From CSP1-4 sp963777975 (GTDB lineage: Bacteria; Chloroflexota; Limnocylindria; Limnocylindrales; CSP1-4), in the NCBI GenBank assembly GCA_963777975.1, contig CAVZSO010000006.1, forward strand, positions 1 to 64,000: a stretch of DNA of 64,000 nt, written 5' to 3'. The position numbers and the translations under genes are program-made. Under the pieces are notes generated by a model. That model saw only the letters and a program-made list of their open reading frames with translations, was not told where the DNA came from and made no database searches. How positions within the stretch are numbered: position 1 is the stretch's first letter; the number at the start of each line of letters is the position of its first letter. This document shows positions 15,335 through 24,548 of this stretch, piece after piece.

Positions 15335-16941
15335 TCAGGCGCGCCGAAGGGCATCCGGCTCGAGCAACGAGGCGCCGGTCATGCCCTCCAACGGCGCTTC
15401 GCCGGCGATGGCCAGCAGCGTCGGCGCCACGTCGGCCAGGACGCCGTCCCGGAGCCGGCGGCCGCGCAGACGGCGCCCGCCATGACGATCGGCACCGGGT
15501 TGAGCGAGTGGGCCGTGACCGGTGCACCCGACGCATCGCGCATGTCGTCGGCATTGCCGTGGTCCGCCGTCACGCACAGCAGCGCGCCAGGCCCACCGGC
15601 CGCCACCGATGACGCATCCGTCGCCATGACCGCATCGACGACCCGGCCGAGGCATCGATCGACGACCTCGAGCGCCTCGATGGTCGCCGGCCAGACGCCG
15701 CTATGGCCGACCATGTCCGCGTTGGCGTAGTTGGCGACGATAAGGTCGTACGAATCGGACCCGATGGCCTCGACCAGCGCGTCGGTCACGCCCACGGCGC
15801 TCATGGCCGGCGCGAGGTCGTAGGTCGGGACTCGCTGGCTCGGGATCAGCGTCCGGTCCTCGCCCGGCCAGGCCGCTTCGACGCCACCGTTGAAGAAGTA
15901 GGTGACGTGGGCGTACTTCTCCGTCTCGGCGACGTGGAACTGGCGCCAGCCCACGCTCCGACGCACGCTGCGCGAGACTGGGCACGACCGCGGGCGAGAA
16001 GGCGACCTCGACCGGCAGACCAGCTTGATATTCGGTCATCGTGATGACCCTCAGGGCTCGTGGTCGGAGGCCGCGATCGAAGCCCTTGAAGCCATCGTCG
16101 TCGACGAGGGCGTGGACCAGCTGGCGGGCCCGATCGGCACGGAAGTTGCAATGCACCACGACGTCGCCGTCGCGCAACCGGCCATCGACGCCGGCGATGA
16201 CGCTCGGCTGCACGAACTCGTCGTCCTCATCCCGGGCGTAGGCCGCAGCGACGGCTTCGCTCGCCGATGCTGCCTGGAGGCCGATCCCGTGGACGATCGC
16301 GTCGTAGCCACGCGGACCCGATCCCACCGCTCGTCGCGGTCCATGGCGAAGTAGCGCCCGCCGACGGTCGCGATGCGCGCCTCGGGGTGGGCGCGACCGA
16401 GGCGCGACTCGAGATCGAGGACGTAGCCAGCTCCGGACCGCGGTGGCGTGTCACGGCCATCGAGGAGGCCGTGGACGACGACGTCGTGCACACCCAGCTC
16501 GCGCGCCAGCTCGGCCAGCGCGACCAGGTGCCGGTCGTTGGCGTGGACACCGCCGGGGCCGACGAGACTGATGAGCGCAAGCCGACGGTCGGCGGCAGCC
16601 GCGGCCCTGCAGGCGTCGACCAGGACTGGGTTCGTTCGGAAGGTGCCGTCGCCGATGGCGGCATCGATGCGCGGCAAGTCCTGGAGCACCGGCCGACCCG
16701 CACCGAGGTTCAGGTGCCCGACCTCCGAGTTGCCCATCTGGCCATCAGGCAGGCCGACGTCGCCACCTGACGCTCCGAGCGTCGCATGCGGCCAGGCGTC
16801 GAGCAACGCACGCCAGCGGGGCATCCGGGCTGCGGCCACGGCATCTCCAGCGAGATGATCGCCGATGCCGAAGCCGTCGAGGATGACGAGGACGATCGGC
16901 CTTGGTCGTCCGCCTGGCGGGCGCGGGTGAGCGTCGCTCAC
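15335..16941 (-). CDS. gpmI: 2,3-bisphosphoglycerate-independent phosphoglycerate mutase (three frame breaks)
   Basis: Interconverts 3- and 2-phosphoglycerate in glycolysis. Composite protein of about 535 residues, normal for GpmI. The metal site VILDGFG and the catalytic-serine segment GQMGNSEVGHLNLGAGR are near the N-terminus, HLLDGRD-like VHGLLDGRDTPP follows, and CVTADHGNADDM carries C-terminal metal ligands. Three breaks occur: near 16306 (one base missing in GTGGC-TACGAC), near 15945 (one extra G in GGGCTGGCGCC), and near 15478. All are repairable by one base. The GTG start overlaps the tpiA stop (GTGA), showing translational coupling. Given an essential glycolytic role, base errors are likelier than gene loss. 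Confidence 0.85.
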
Positions 16942-17733
16942 CGGTCAGTCGCGGTCTCGGCGCGGGCGCGAGCGGTGAGGCCGGCTCGAGCGACGATACC
17001 GGCCATCTCGTCGACCTTCAGGCTGGCGCCACCGACGAGCGCGCCATCGATGCCCGGCTCGGCCAGGAACTCCCCGATGGCGGCGCTGGTCACGCTGCCG
17101 CCGTACAGGACGGGCACGGCATCGCTCTCGATGCCCTGGTACTGCAGACCATCGCGGATCACCTCGGCCATCCGGGCAGCGTCGGCCCCGGATGCCGTGC
17201 GACCGGTGCCGATCGCCCAGACCGGTTCATAGGCGACGACCAGCCATGCGGCCGCGTCGGCTCGTCGATCGGCGTCGAGGGCCGCGAGGGCACCGGCAAG
17301 CTGGCTGCGAACGACGGATTCGGCGGCGCCGGCCTCTCGCTCGGCAAGGGTCTCGCCGACGCACAGGATCGGGCGCAGATCGTGCTCCCGGCAGCGGATG
17401 AGCTTGCGACCGACGATCGCGTCGGTCTCACCCTGATCTCGACGACGCTCGGAATGACCGACGATGGCCCACGTCGCGAACGCGGCGACCATGGCGCGCC
17501 GAGATCTCACCGGTGTAGGCGCCCGCGGCCTCGGCATGGACGTTCTGGGCGCCGACCGCCACACCGGCGCCGGCCAGGGCTGCCGCGACCACCGGCAGGC
17601 AGATAGCGGGCGGGCAGATGACGCGGACGACGGCGGTGTCGTTCATGCCCGCGGCGAGGTCGATCGCCAGCTGCCCGGCGTCGGCCGCCGTCGAGTTCAT
17701 CTTCCAGTTGCCGGCGATGATGATCGGGCGCAT
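16938..17733 (-). CDS. tpiA: Triosephosphate isomerase (one frame break)
   Basis: Interconverts dihydroxyacetone phosphate and glyceraldehyde 3-phosphate. The ATG start leads directly into MRPIIIAGNWKMN, with the active-site Asn and Lys. After VGAQNVHAEAAGAYTGEIS the frame breaks near 17495 and resumes with WAIVGHSERR (catalytic His). The catalytic Glu follows in VVAYEPVWAIGTG, and the phosphate-binding VLYGGSV lies near the end. Restored length is about 265 residues, slightly over the usual 250. The stop overlaps the gpmI start; the start is 7 bases after whiA. Confidence 0.9.
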
Positions 17734-17740
17734 GGCCGAA

Positions 17741-18504
17741 TCATCGCATGCGGGCTGCCTCCGACTCGAGGCGCTCCAACGCCCGCTGCACGCTCGAGCG
17801 ACTCTGACCGAGCTCGATCGCGAGATCGCTGACGAGATGCTTCCGGGGCCGCCCGGCGGGCGTGACCGACGGTACGGACGGTGGTCGGCAGCCGGTCGAA
17901 GCCGCCGCTCGCCTGGAGCGCTGCGATCAGCCCCCGCCTGCCGAACGCCGGAGGCGATGCCTCGCCGAAGGTTTGCCGTCTCGGCATTCAGCTGCCGATT
18001 GAGGTCGCTGCGCAGCTCTCTCGAGACCGTCCGCGACTCGAGCTCGAGGACCGTCGCGGAGGCGCCCGTGAGGCGAAGGAAGCGGCTGACGGTGGCGGCG
18101 CTCTTCCAGGTCACGACGCCGCTGGCGCGCCGCACCCGCACGGTCGCCGGCAGCCCGAGCTCAGCCAGCTGGTCGGCCAGTCCCTGTGCCTCTCCGTGTG
18201 GCAGCACGAACTCGAGATGCGTCCGTCCGCCGGCCAGGCTGAGCGAGCCACGAGCCAGGAAACGGCCACGCAGCCAGGCCAGCCGGCAGTGCTCGGCGGC
18301 CGTCGCCCATGCGAAGTCGTTCTCCGTTCGCTCGGTGTGCTCGAGGCGCACCGCGAGCCGGGCCACGACCGGGTCGCGCGCGCGGCCGGTCGCTGCTGCG
18401 CCGAGTCCCTGACGCTCGGCGATCCGACAGCAGGCACGACCAGGATCGATGGCCGCCAACTCCGCGCGCAAGGCCTCCACGAGCGCTCGCGCGCCGTGGT
18501 CCAC
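17741..18504 (-). CDS. whiA: WhiA-type DNA-binding protein (at least two frame breaks)
   Basis: The composite reads ALVEALRAELAAIDPGRACCRIAE, then the LAGLIDADG-like core WLRGRFLARGSLSL with THLEFVLP and RRASGVVTWKSAATVSRFLR, then LNRQLNAETANLRR. After breaks near 17930 and 17835 it ends in a helix-turn-helix, SDLAIELGQSRSSVQRALERL. WhiA is a conserved regulator of cell division and development in monoderm bacteria. I start it at GTG 18502-18504. About 250 residues is short for the family, so the true start may lie upstream behind another base error. The order rapZ-yvcK-whiA is the classic arrangement. Confidence 0.8.
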
Positions 18505-18615
18505 TCGCCGCGGTGCGGGTCGTCTGTCGAGCGTGCGGTCGGATCTCCGACGATGACGAGCGCCACCATCGGTCGCTGGTCTCCGCGCGCCAGCATCTCG
18601 CCGCGTGAGACCGTG

Positions 18616-19980
18616 TCATGCGCTGCGTGCCGCCTCGGCGACGGGAGCGCCACCGGCCAGCCCGTCGGCATGGTAGGCCACGATCGCGGCCGCCAGGCGT
18701 TGGGGGTCGTGACGGTGGGCGTTGGCGGGATCGACGACCGGCGCGCTCCGGAAACGGACGCGGTCTCGCCACGCATCGGGGAGCGTGGGCTCGATGGCTC
18801 TGGCCGGCCAGTCACGCGGGGCCCTGGCAGCCAGGTCATCGTTGGCCAGGACGGCGTCCAAGAGGCCATCGCCGGCGCTGTCGACGATGGCCTGGAGGTG
18901 GTCGGCGAGCGTGAACGCCTCGGTCTCCCCGACCTGCGTGGCGACATTGGCGACGTACAGGGCCGGTGCTCGAGCCGCCCGGAGCGCCTCGCGGATCTCG
19001 GCCACGAGCAGGTTCGGCAGCAGGCTCGTGAAGAGGCTGCCGGGTCCAAGGACGATGAGATCGGCAGCCAGGATGGCCTCGACGGCATCGCCCGTGGCGT
19101 GCACATCGCTCGGTGCGATCCAGACGCGGCGGATGGCGCGTGCCCGTCCGATGACCGACTGACCGACCAGCCGTGTCCCGTCGGCCAGCTCGGCGTGGAG
19201 CGTCAGGGGCACCGGAGCAGCCGGCACGACTCGCCCACGTACCGCCAACACCTCGTTCATGCGACGCACGCCTTCCTCGAAGTCGCCCTCCATGTCGCTC
19301 AGGGCAGCGATGAGCAGGTTGCCGAGCGCATGGCCGCCGAGTCCGCCGGGCCGCATCGCCTCCGGGAATCGGTACTGCAGCAGGTGCGTCATGGTCGCCT
19401 CGGAGTCCGACAGCGCGGCGAGGCAGTTCCGGATGTCGCCCATCGGAGGCAGGCCGATGGCATCCCGCAGGCGACCCGACGACCCACCGTCGTCGGCCAC
19501 GGTCACGATCGCGGTCAGGTTGCTCGAGTAGGCCTTCAACCCGCGCAGGAGCGTCGACAGGCCGGTCCCTCCGCCGATGGCCACGATGCGTGGTCCGCGT
19601 GCCAGGGCACGCTGTCGGACCAGCAGATCGACGAGCGGCGCGTCCCGGGAAGCGAGCGGCTCCAGGAGCGTCTCGAGCAGGTGTCGGAGCCCGAAGACGA
19701 GGATCACCATGCCGATCGCGAGCAAGACCACGACGCGCAGCCACGGCGGCAGGAACTGGAGCGTCATGAACCAGATGATCGAGGCGTCCGGGGCGCCGCC
19801 GGGAGCGACCTCTCGGACCACCTGGCGGAGCACCAGCGCGCCGGCGATGGCGATGAGCAGCTCGCCAAGGAAGATGACGACAAGCCAGCGTTTCAGGCCG
19901 ATGCCCGGCCGCAGCAGCCGCCGGAATCGGTCGACCCCGCTGCCGGCCAGGTCGATCGGGCGCGGGCGCCCTGACGCCAC
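18616..19980 (-). CDS. yvcK: YvcK/CofD-like (GvcK) protein with N-terminal membrane helices
   Basis: 454 residues from the GTG two bases after the rapZ stop. The CofD-like domain starts RIVAIGGGTGLSTLLRGLK (nucleotide/UDP-sugar loop), then VTVADDGGSSGRLR, PPMGDIRNCLAALS, and a C-terminal DLIVLGPGSLFTSLLPNLLV. In Bacillus and relatives YvcK is a UDP-GlcNAc-binding regulator of carbon flux to peptidoglycan. Unlike that soluble protein, this one has two N-terminal membrane helices (about residues 30-50 and 75-100), placing it at the membrane. Intact frame. Confidence 0.9.
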   Translation of the reverse strand: MASGRPRPIDLAGSGVDRFRRLLRPGIGLKRWLVVIFLGELLIAIAGALVLRQVVREVAPGGAPDASIIWFMTLQFLPPWLRVVVLLAIGMVILVFGLRHLLETLLEPLASRDAPLVDLLVRQRALARGPRIVAIGGGTGLSTLLRGLKAYSSNLTAIVTVADDGGSSGRLRDAIGLPPMGDIRNCLAALSDSEATMTHLLQYRFPEAMRPGGLGGHALGNLLIAALSDMEGDFEEGVRRMNEVLAVRGRVVPAAPVPLTLHAELADGTRLVGQSVIGRARAIRRVWIAPSDVHATGDAVEAILAADLIVLGPGSLFTSLLPNLLVAEIREALRAARAPALYVANVATQVGETEAFTLADHLQAIVDSAGDGLLDAVLANDDLAARAPRDWPARAIEPTLPDAWRDRVRFRSAPVVDPANAHRHDPQRLAAAIVAYHADGLAGGAPVAEAARSA

Positions 19981-19982
19981 GC

Positions 19983-20858
19983 TCAGGCCTGCTCGAGATC
20001 GCGGTGCCAGACGTCCACGTGGCCCAGGTCCCGCTGGCGCCAATCCGCTGCCAGCTCTTCGGCGATCGTGATCGAGCGGTGATAGCCACCCGTGCAACCG
20101 ATAGCCACCGTCAGCCGACTCCGTCCCTCGGCCAGGTAGGCCGGGATGGCGAAGCCGAACAGCTCCCCGACGATCTCCATGAAGCGCTGGGCGCTGGGCT
20201 GCCCGAGGACGAACGAGCGGACGGGCTCGGTCAGGCCTGACAGCGGCCGGAGGGCAGGGTCGTAGAACGGATTCTCGATGAAGCGCACGTCGAGCACGAT
20301 GTCGGCCTCGAGCGGGATGCCGTACTTGTAGCCGAAGCTGATCAGCTGGAGGGCGATGCGGTCGGGCTCCTCGGTCGCGCCGATGGCCGCCAGGACGCGC
20401 TCGCGCAGGACTCGGCCCGAGAGATCGGACGTGTCGATGATCACGTCGGCGGTCTCGCGCACCTCCTCCAGGAGTCGGCGCTCGTCGGCGATCGAGGCGG
20501 CGATGCCCGATCCTCGCTGCAGCGGGTGGCGATGGCGCGTCTCGCTGTAGCGCCGGATGAGCACGTCGTCGCGCGCCTCGAGGAAGATCACCCGTGGGCT
20601 GATCCCCCGACCCTCGAGGGCCCCGAGGACCGAGCCGAGGGCGACGCGCGGGTCGCCGGCGCGCACGTCAAGGACGATGGCGACGCGTTCGAAGCGGTTC
20701 GGGTCCGAGGCCACGAGCTCCGCCAGCTCCGGGACCAGCTCGGCCGGCAGGTTGTCCACGACCGTGTAGCCAAGGTCCTCGAAGAGCTTGCTGGTGGCCG
20801 TCTTGCCGGCCCCCGACAGGCCGCTGATGATGGCCACGTGCTGCCCGGTGTCAGGCAT
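19983..20858 (-). CDS. rapZ: RapZ/YvcJ family nucleotide-binding protein
   Basis: 291 residues. Walker A is IISGLSGAGKTATSKLFEDLG at the N-terminus. FLEARDDVLIRRYSETRHRHPL is the central family signature, and VAIGCTGGYHRSITIAEEL near the C-terminus is the conserved phosphate/GlcN6P-binding region of RapZ. In Escherichia coli RapZ directs decay of the GlmZ RNA. In Gram-positives YvcJ binds nucleotides and influences competence. The RNA role should not be assumed here. The start is ATG 20856-20858; an in-frame ATG sits five codons upstream. It lies first in the rapZ-yvcK-whiA block. Confidence 0.9.
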   Translation of the reverse strand: MPDTGQHVAIISGLSGAGKTATSKLFEDLGYTVVDNLPAELVPELAELVASDPNRFERVAIVLDVRAGDPRVALGSVLGALEGRGISPRVIFLEARDDVLIRRYSETRHRHPLQRGSGIAASIADERRLLEEVRETADVIIDTSDLSGRVLRERVLAAIGATEEPDRIALQLISFGYKYGIPLEADIVLDVRFIENPFYDPALRPLSGLTEPVRSFVLGQPSAQRFMEIVGELFGFAIPAYLAEGRSRLTVAIGCTGGYHRSITIAEELAADWRQRDLGHVDVWHRDLEQA

Positions 20859-20896
20859 CGGCGGACCCCTCATCGGCCGGCCGCTCGACGTCGTCC

Positions 20897-21856
20897 TCAC
20901 CAGCGACCGGCATCGACGGACACGGACCCGCTGTCCGGGCTGCTCGTCGGCACGCTCGACGCATCGACCGCGACCGCGGCGGTGGTCTGCTGGCCGACGA
21001 CGACGGCGCCGCCCGCCGCCTGTGCCGCTTGTGCGGCTTCGGCCGGCCCTGCGGCCGCCTCTGCCGCCTCGGCAGCCCGTGCCGCGGCATCGCGCGCGTC
21101 GAGGCGTCCGATGGCCAGGATGGTGCCCTCGTAGAGCGCATACATGACCGCGCTCATGACCGTCGGGCTGATGGGATCGCCACCGGGCGTGACCACGACC
21201 GCGAAGATGACGATGCCGAGGAGTGCGTAGCGCCGGCTGGCCTTGAGCCGCGCCAGGGGCAGGATGCCAAGCCTGTTGAGGACGATGATCACGATCGGGA
21301 ACTGCATGACCGCGCCGAAGACGAGGAAGAGCATGGTCACGAAGCCGAAGTACGCATCGGCCGTCAGCTCCATGACCAGGACGCCCGGGATCTCGAATCC
21401 CGTCAGGAACGTCGCGGCCGCGGGCAGGATGGCGTAGGCGACGGTCACCCCGATCGCGAAGAAGACGAGCATGGCGGGGATCCAGGGTCGCGCGACCTGG
21501 CGCTCGCGTCGCGTCAGGCCGGGGGCGACGAAGGCCCACAGCTGCCAGACGACGATCGGCAGCGCCAGGGCGACACCGACCATCACGGCCAGCTTGAGCC
21601 GGACGGTGAACGCCCCGCCGAGCTCGAGGTAGATGAGCCGCTGTCCGCCGATCGGCGCCGTCAGCAGGCTGATGAGCTGCTCCGAGAAGATGAAGCCGAT
21701 GATCGTGCCGATGATCAGCGCGGCGGCCCCCACGGCGATGCGGCGACGAAGCTCGCCGAGGTGGTCGACGAGCGTCATGACCGAGCCATCGACGACCGTG
21801 GCGTCGGCGACCGATGGACCAGGCTCCCCTCCCCGGCCGAGCTCGATGTCGGTCAT
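20897..21856 (-). CDS. tatC: Sec-independent translocase subunit TatC
   Basis: 319 residues, six predicted membrane helices. The N-terminal signature LVDHLGELRRRI (residues about 29-40) is the signal-peptide recognition region, with the conserved Glu in HLGEL. Later come LALPIVVWQLWAFVAPGL and a TPGGDPISP loop before the last helix, both classic TatC features. An alanine-rich, low-complexity C-terminal tail of about 75 residues follows and is unusual in length. TatC forms the receptor core of the twin-arginine pathway for folded proteins. It is directly downstream of tatA. Confidence 0.95.
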   Translation of the reverse strand: MTDIELGRGGEPGPSVADATVVDGSVMTLVDHLGELRRRIAVGAAALIIGTIIGFIFSEQLISLLTAPIGGQRLIYLELGGAFTVRLKLAVMVGVALALPIVVWQLWAFVAPGLTRRERQVARPWIPAMLVFFAIGVTVAYAILPAAATFLTGFEIPGVLVMELTADAYFGFVTMLFLVFGAVMQFPIVIIVLNRLGILPLARLKASRRYALLGIVIFAVVVTPGGDPISPTVMSAVMYALYEGTILAIGRLDARDAAARAAEAAEAAAGPAEAAQAAQAAGGAVVVGQQTTAAVAVDASSVPTSSPDSGSVSVDAGRW

Positions 21857-21878
21857 GTCGCGGCCGCAGCGACGGCCG

Positions 21879-22349
21879 TCAGGCGCTCGGCGTCGACTCG
21901 GCGTCGGCCTCGGACGAGGCGGGCGTCGCCGTCGTCGGGTTCGACGTGTCGGCGTCGGCCGGCGCCGGGGCCGGCGGGACGGCCGCTGCCGTGACGACGG
22001 GCGTCGCCGGCTCGGATGCGACGGCTGGCGTCGTGACTGCCACAGCCGCGTCGGCCGCGGGGTCCGGCGCGGCGGCTGGCGCGCCTGGCTCGGCCGGGAC
22101 GGTAGCCATGCCCGTCGCGACTGGAGCGACGACGGTCGTCGCGGCCGAGGCAGGCCCGGAGCTGGTCGCGGGCGTCGGTTGCACGGTGGCCGAGGTCACC
22201 GCCTCCTGCATCTCGGTCGAGGCCTTTCGGAACTCACGCAGCGACTTGCCGAGCGCCGCCCCGACGTCAGGCAGGCGTCCCGGCCCGATGACCAGCAAGG
22301 CGATGGCGAGGATGAGGAGGAGCTCGCCGGGCCCGATGTTGAAGGGCAT
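21879..22349 (-). CDS. tatA: Sec-independent translocase subunit TatA/TatB
   Basis: 156 residues. A single membrane helix (GPGELLLILAIALLVIGPGRLP) ends in the FGPxxLP-like hinge and is followed by an amphipathic helix (DVGAALGKSLREFRKASTEM), the TatA/E/B pattern. The remaining 100 residues are an Ala/Pro/Thr-rich tail. TatA oligomers form the translocation pore with TatC. No second TatA/B gene is nearby. I chose the ATG at 22347-22349 because the helix begins there. Confidence 0.9.
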   Translation of the reverse strand: MPFNIGPGELLLILAIALLVIGPGRLPDVGAALGKSLREFRKASTEMQEAVTSATVQPTPATSSGPASAATTVVAPVATGMATVPAEPGAPAAAPDPAADAAVAVTTPAVASEPATPVVTAAAVPPAPAPADADTSNPTTATPASSEADAESTPSA

Positions 22350-22404
22350 CGCTCGTTCGACTCCAGTCCGGATCGGCCGGGCTAGCGTGCCCGGAGACCG
22401 GAGG

Positions 22405-23268
22405 TCATGGTAGCACCGGGGTTCGGCGGGACCACTCGGCGGCCGCCTCGGCCATCGCCTCACCAGGGTCCGCGGCGCCCATCGACGCGCCGCTGATGCC
22501 GCGCGAGATGTTGACCAGCAAGCCGCCCCCCGGAAGGCCGGCGTACGCGCCGAGCCGCGACGGTCCGTCGGCCAGCGTCGCCTGCAGGTCGCCGCCCTGG
22601 GCACCGACACCTGGCACCAGGAAGGGCAACGACGGAGCGATGGCCCGCACCGCGGTCAGCTCTGCCGGCGCCGTGGCGCCGACCACCAGCCCCACGGTCC
22701 CGAAACGCTCGGCCCATCCGACGGCCAGCGCCGCGATCCGCTCGTAGAGCGCCTCGGCCGGCCGGCCGCTTCCCGGATCGGCGGCGACCGTCAATGCCTG
22801 GATCTCCCCTGCGCCTGGGTTCGAGGTCCGGCAGAGGACGTAGACGAACCGGTCGCTGCGGCCGAGGAGCGGCTCGATCGCCTCGGCCCCGAGATACGGG
22901 CTGGCGGTCACGGCGTGAGCGCCAAGGCCATCGAAGATGGCCGCTGCGTGGCGAGCCGCGGTGGACCCGATGTCGCCTCGTTTCGCGTCGGCGATGATCG
23001 GCACGTCGATCGGTACACGGGACAGCAGGCGTTCGAGTGCCGCCAGGCCTCCGGAACCGAAGGCCTCGAAGAAGGCCAGGTTGGGCTTCACGGCGGCGGC
23101 GTACGGGAGCGCGGCCTCGAGGATCAGGCTCGCGAAGCGCTCGAGCCCCGCGAGGCCGGTCCCTAGACTGCTGGGCACGCTGGCCGGGTCGGGATCGAGG
23201 CCGACGCAGAGGACGGAGCCGACCGCCTTCGTCCTGGCGGCCAGGAGCTCGACGTATGGGCCGGTCAT
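22405..23268 (-). CDS. pyrF: Orotidine 5'-phosphate decarboxylase (subfamily 2)
   Basis: 287 residues, the length of the longer PyrF subfamily. SVLCVGLDPDP carries the substrate-binding Asp, AAVKPNLAFFE the catalytic Lys, and IADAKRGDIGSTA the catalytic Asp-Lys-Asp array. PFLVPGVGAQGGDL and LLVNISRGI form the phosphate-binding end. It catalyses the last step of UMP synthesis. Start is ATG 23266-23268. It sits between tatA and a TolB-like gene without other pyrimidine genes. Confidence 0.9.
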   Translation of the reverse strand: MTGPYVELLAARTKAVGSVLCVGLDPDPASVPSSLGTGLAGLERFASLILEAALPYAAAVKPNLAFFEAFGSGGLAALERLLSRVPIDVPIIADAKRGDIGSTAARHAAAIFDGLGAHAVTASPYLGAEAIEPLLGRSDRFVYVLCRTSNPGAGEIQALTVAADPGSGRPAEALYERIAALAVGWAERFGTVGLVVGATAPAELTAVRAIAPSLPFLVPGVGAQGGDLQATLADGPSRLGAYAGLPGGGLLVNISRGISGASMGAADPGEAMAEAAAEWSRRTPVLP

Positions 23269-23287
23269 GCAAGCCCTCGGGCGCCGT

Positions 23288-24548
23288 TCATGGGGACGGC
23301 GCGCTGCTCCCATCTGCGCCGGATGCCGACGCGGCGGGCGATGGCGAGGCGCTGGGCGGCGGCAGGAGATCGGGCGGGATGTACCAGGCCGGGCGCGACT
23401 CAGGGTCAAGCCGCGTGTCGGTCGTCAAGGCGATGTCATCGATGACCACGGGCACGCCGTCGCTGCCGCTCGCTGGACCGAGCTGGAGGAGGCGGAGGTC
23501 GGCTCCGGCGGTCGTCAGGTTCAGATAGGCGATGCCCGAGCCGTCGGGACCCCAGGTCGGGGCGAAGCTCCGCCCGTCGCTCGTGACGCGCCCGAGGACG
23601 GCGCCATCACTGGCCCGGACGATGACGATGTCGCGACCGGTGCCGGTCGTCTTGACCGCGGCCAGCAGGCTGCCGTCCGGCGACCACGATGGCTGTGCGT
23701 AGCCGCGCGCCGTCAGGAACTTGAGCTTCTTGGTGGCCGGCGTGTAGATGGCGATGCGGGGCGCGCCGATGGAGCCATCCCGGCTGTTGTAGGTGAAGGC
23801 GATGCGCTTGCCGTCGGGGCTCCAGTCGGGGTCGTTGTGACCGAGCCCGGCGTTCTCGCGCACGCTCAGGTCGTTGACCTTGCCGCCCTTGGTCGACAAC
23901 AGGCTCAGTCGGACGTCGTCGTCGAACGGGTCCGGCGCGTCGCTGACCAGGGCGATGGTCGTTCCGTCCGGGCTGACGTCCGGCTGGAGCAGCCATGTGA
24001 AGTAGTAGCGGTTCGTCCCGCCGCTCAGCTTGTAGAGGCCGCTCTTGACGACGTCCCTGGTGCTGCCGTCGGGCGAGACGCGGACCAGGACGGGGTAGTC
24101 GAGGACGTAGTCGCTCAAGACGCCCCCATACGGGATCTTGGTGTTGCGCTGACGGGTCTCGACCAGGATGACCCCGGACCCGTCAGGCAGCCAGTTCGGC
24201 ATCGCGTCGGTGCCCGTCGTCGTGAGCTGCTTGACCTCCTCGTCCCGCATCGACCAGAGGTTGCCGTCCTGGGTGAACAGGATGGTGCCGACGAACGGCG
24301 GCGGTGCGTCGGGCGACGGCTCCGGCGTGAAGATGACACTCGGGTTGGGGGTTCGTACGCGCCGCCTGACCGCCTCCACCGCCGTTGCCACCGCTCCCGC
24401 CAGGCGTGCCGAGTCCGCCCAGGAGCAGCACCAGGCTGACCGCTGCGACGAGCACCAGGCCCGCCAAGGCGATGGCCGGTACCAGCGAACCGCGATCGAT
24501 GACCAGCCTCGCGCCGGTCTCGCGGGCGGGCGGTCGCGATCCGCTCAT
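23288..24548 (-). CDS. Membrane-anchored TolB-like beta-propeller protein (one frame break)
   Basis: The N-terminus in one frame (MSGSRPPARETGARLVID, then the helix SLVPAIALAGLVLVAAVSLV and a Gly-rich linker) continues, after a break near 24365 in a run of Gly codons, into RRVRTPNPSVIFTPEP and a beta-propeller. Propeller repeats have the WD40-like/PD40 signature: MPNWLPDGSGVILV, QPDVSPDGTTIALVSD, NDPDWSPDGKRIAFTYNS, QPSWSPDGSLLAAV and APTWGPDGSGIAYL. Probably extracytoplasmic, tethered by the N-terminal helix; ligand unknown. The start overlaps the recJ stop (ATGA), so the two are co-translated. Confidence 0.8.
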
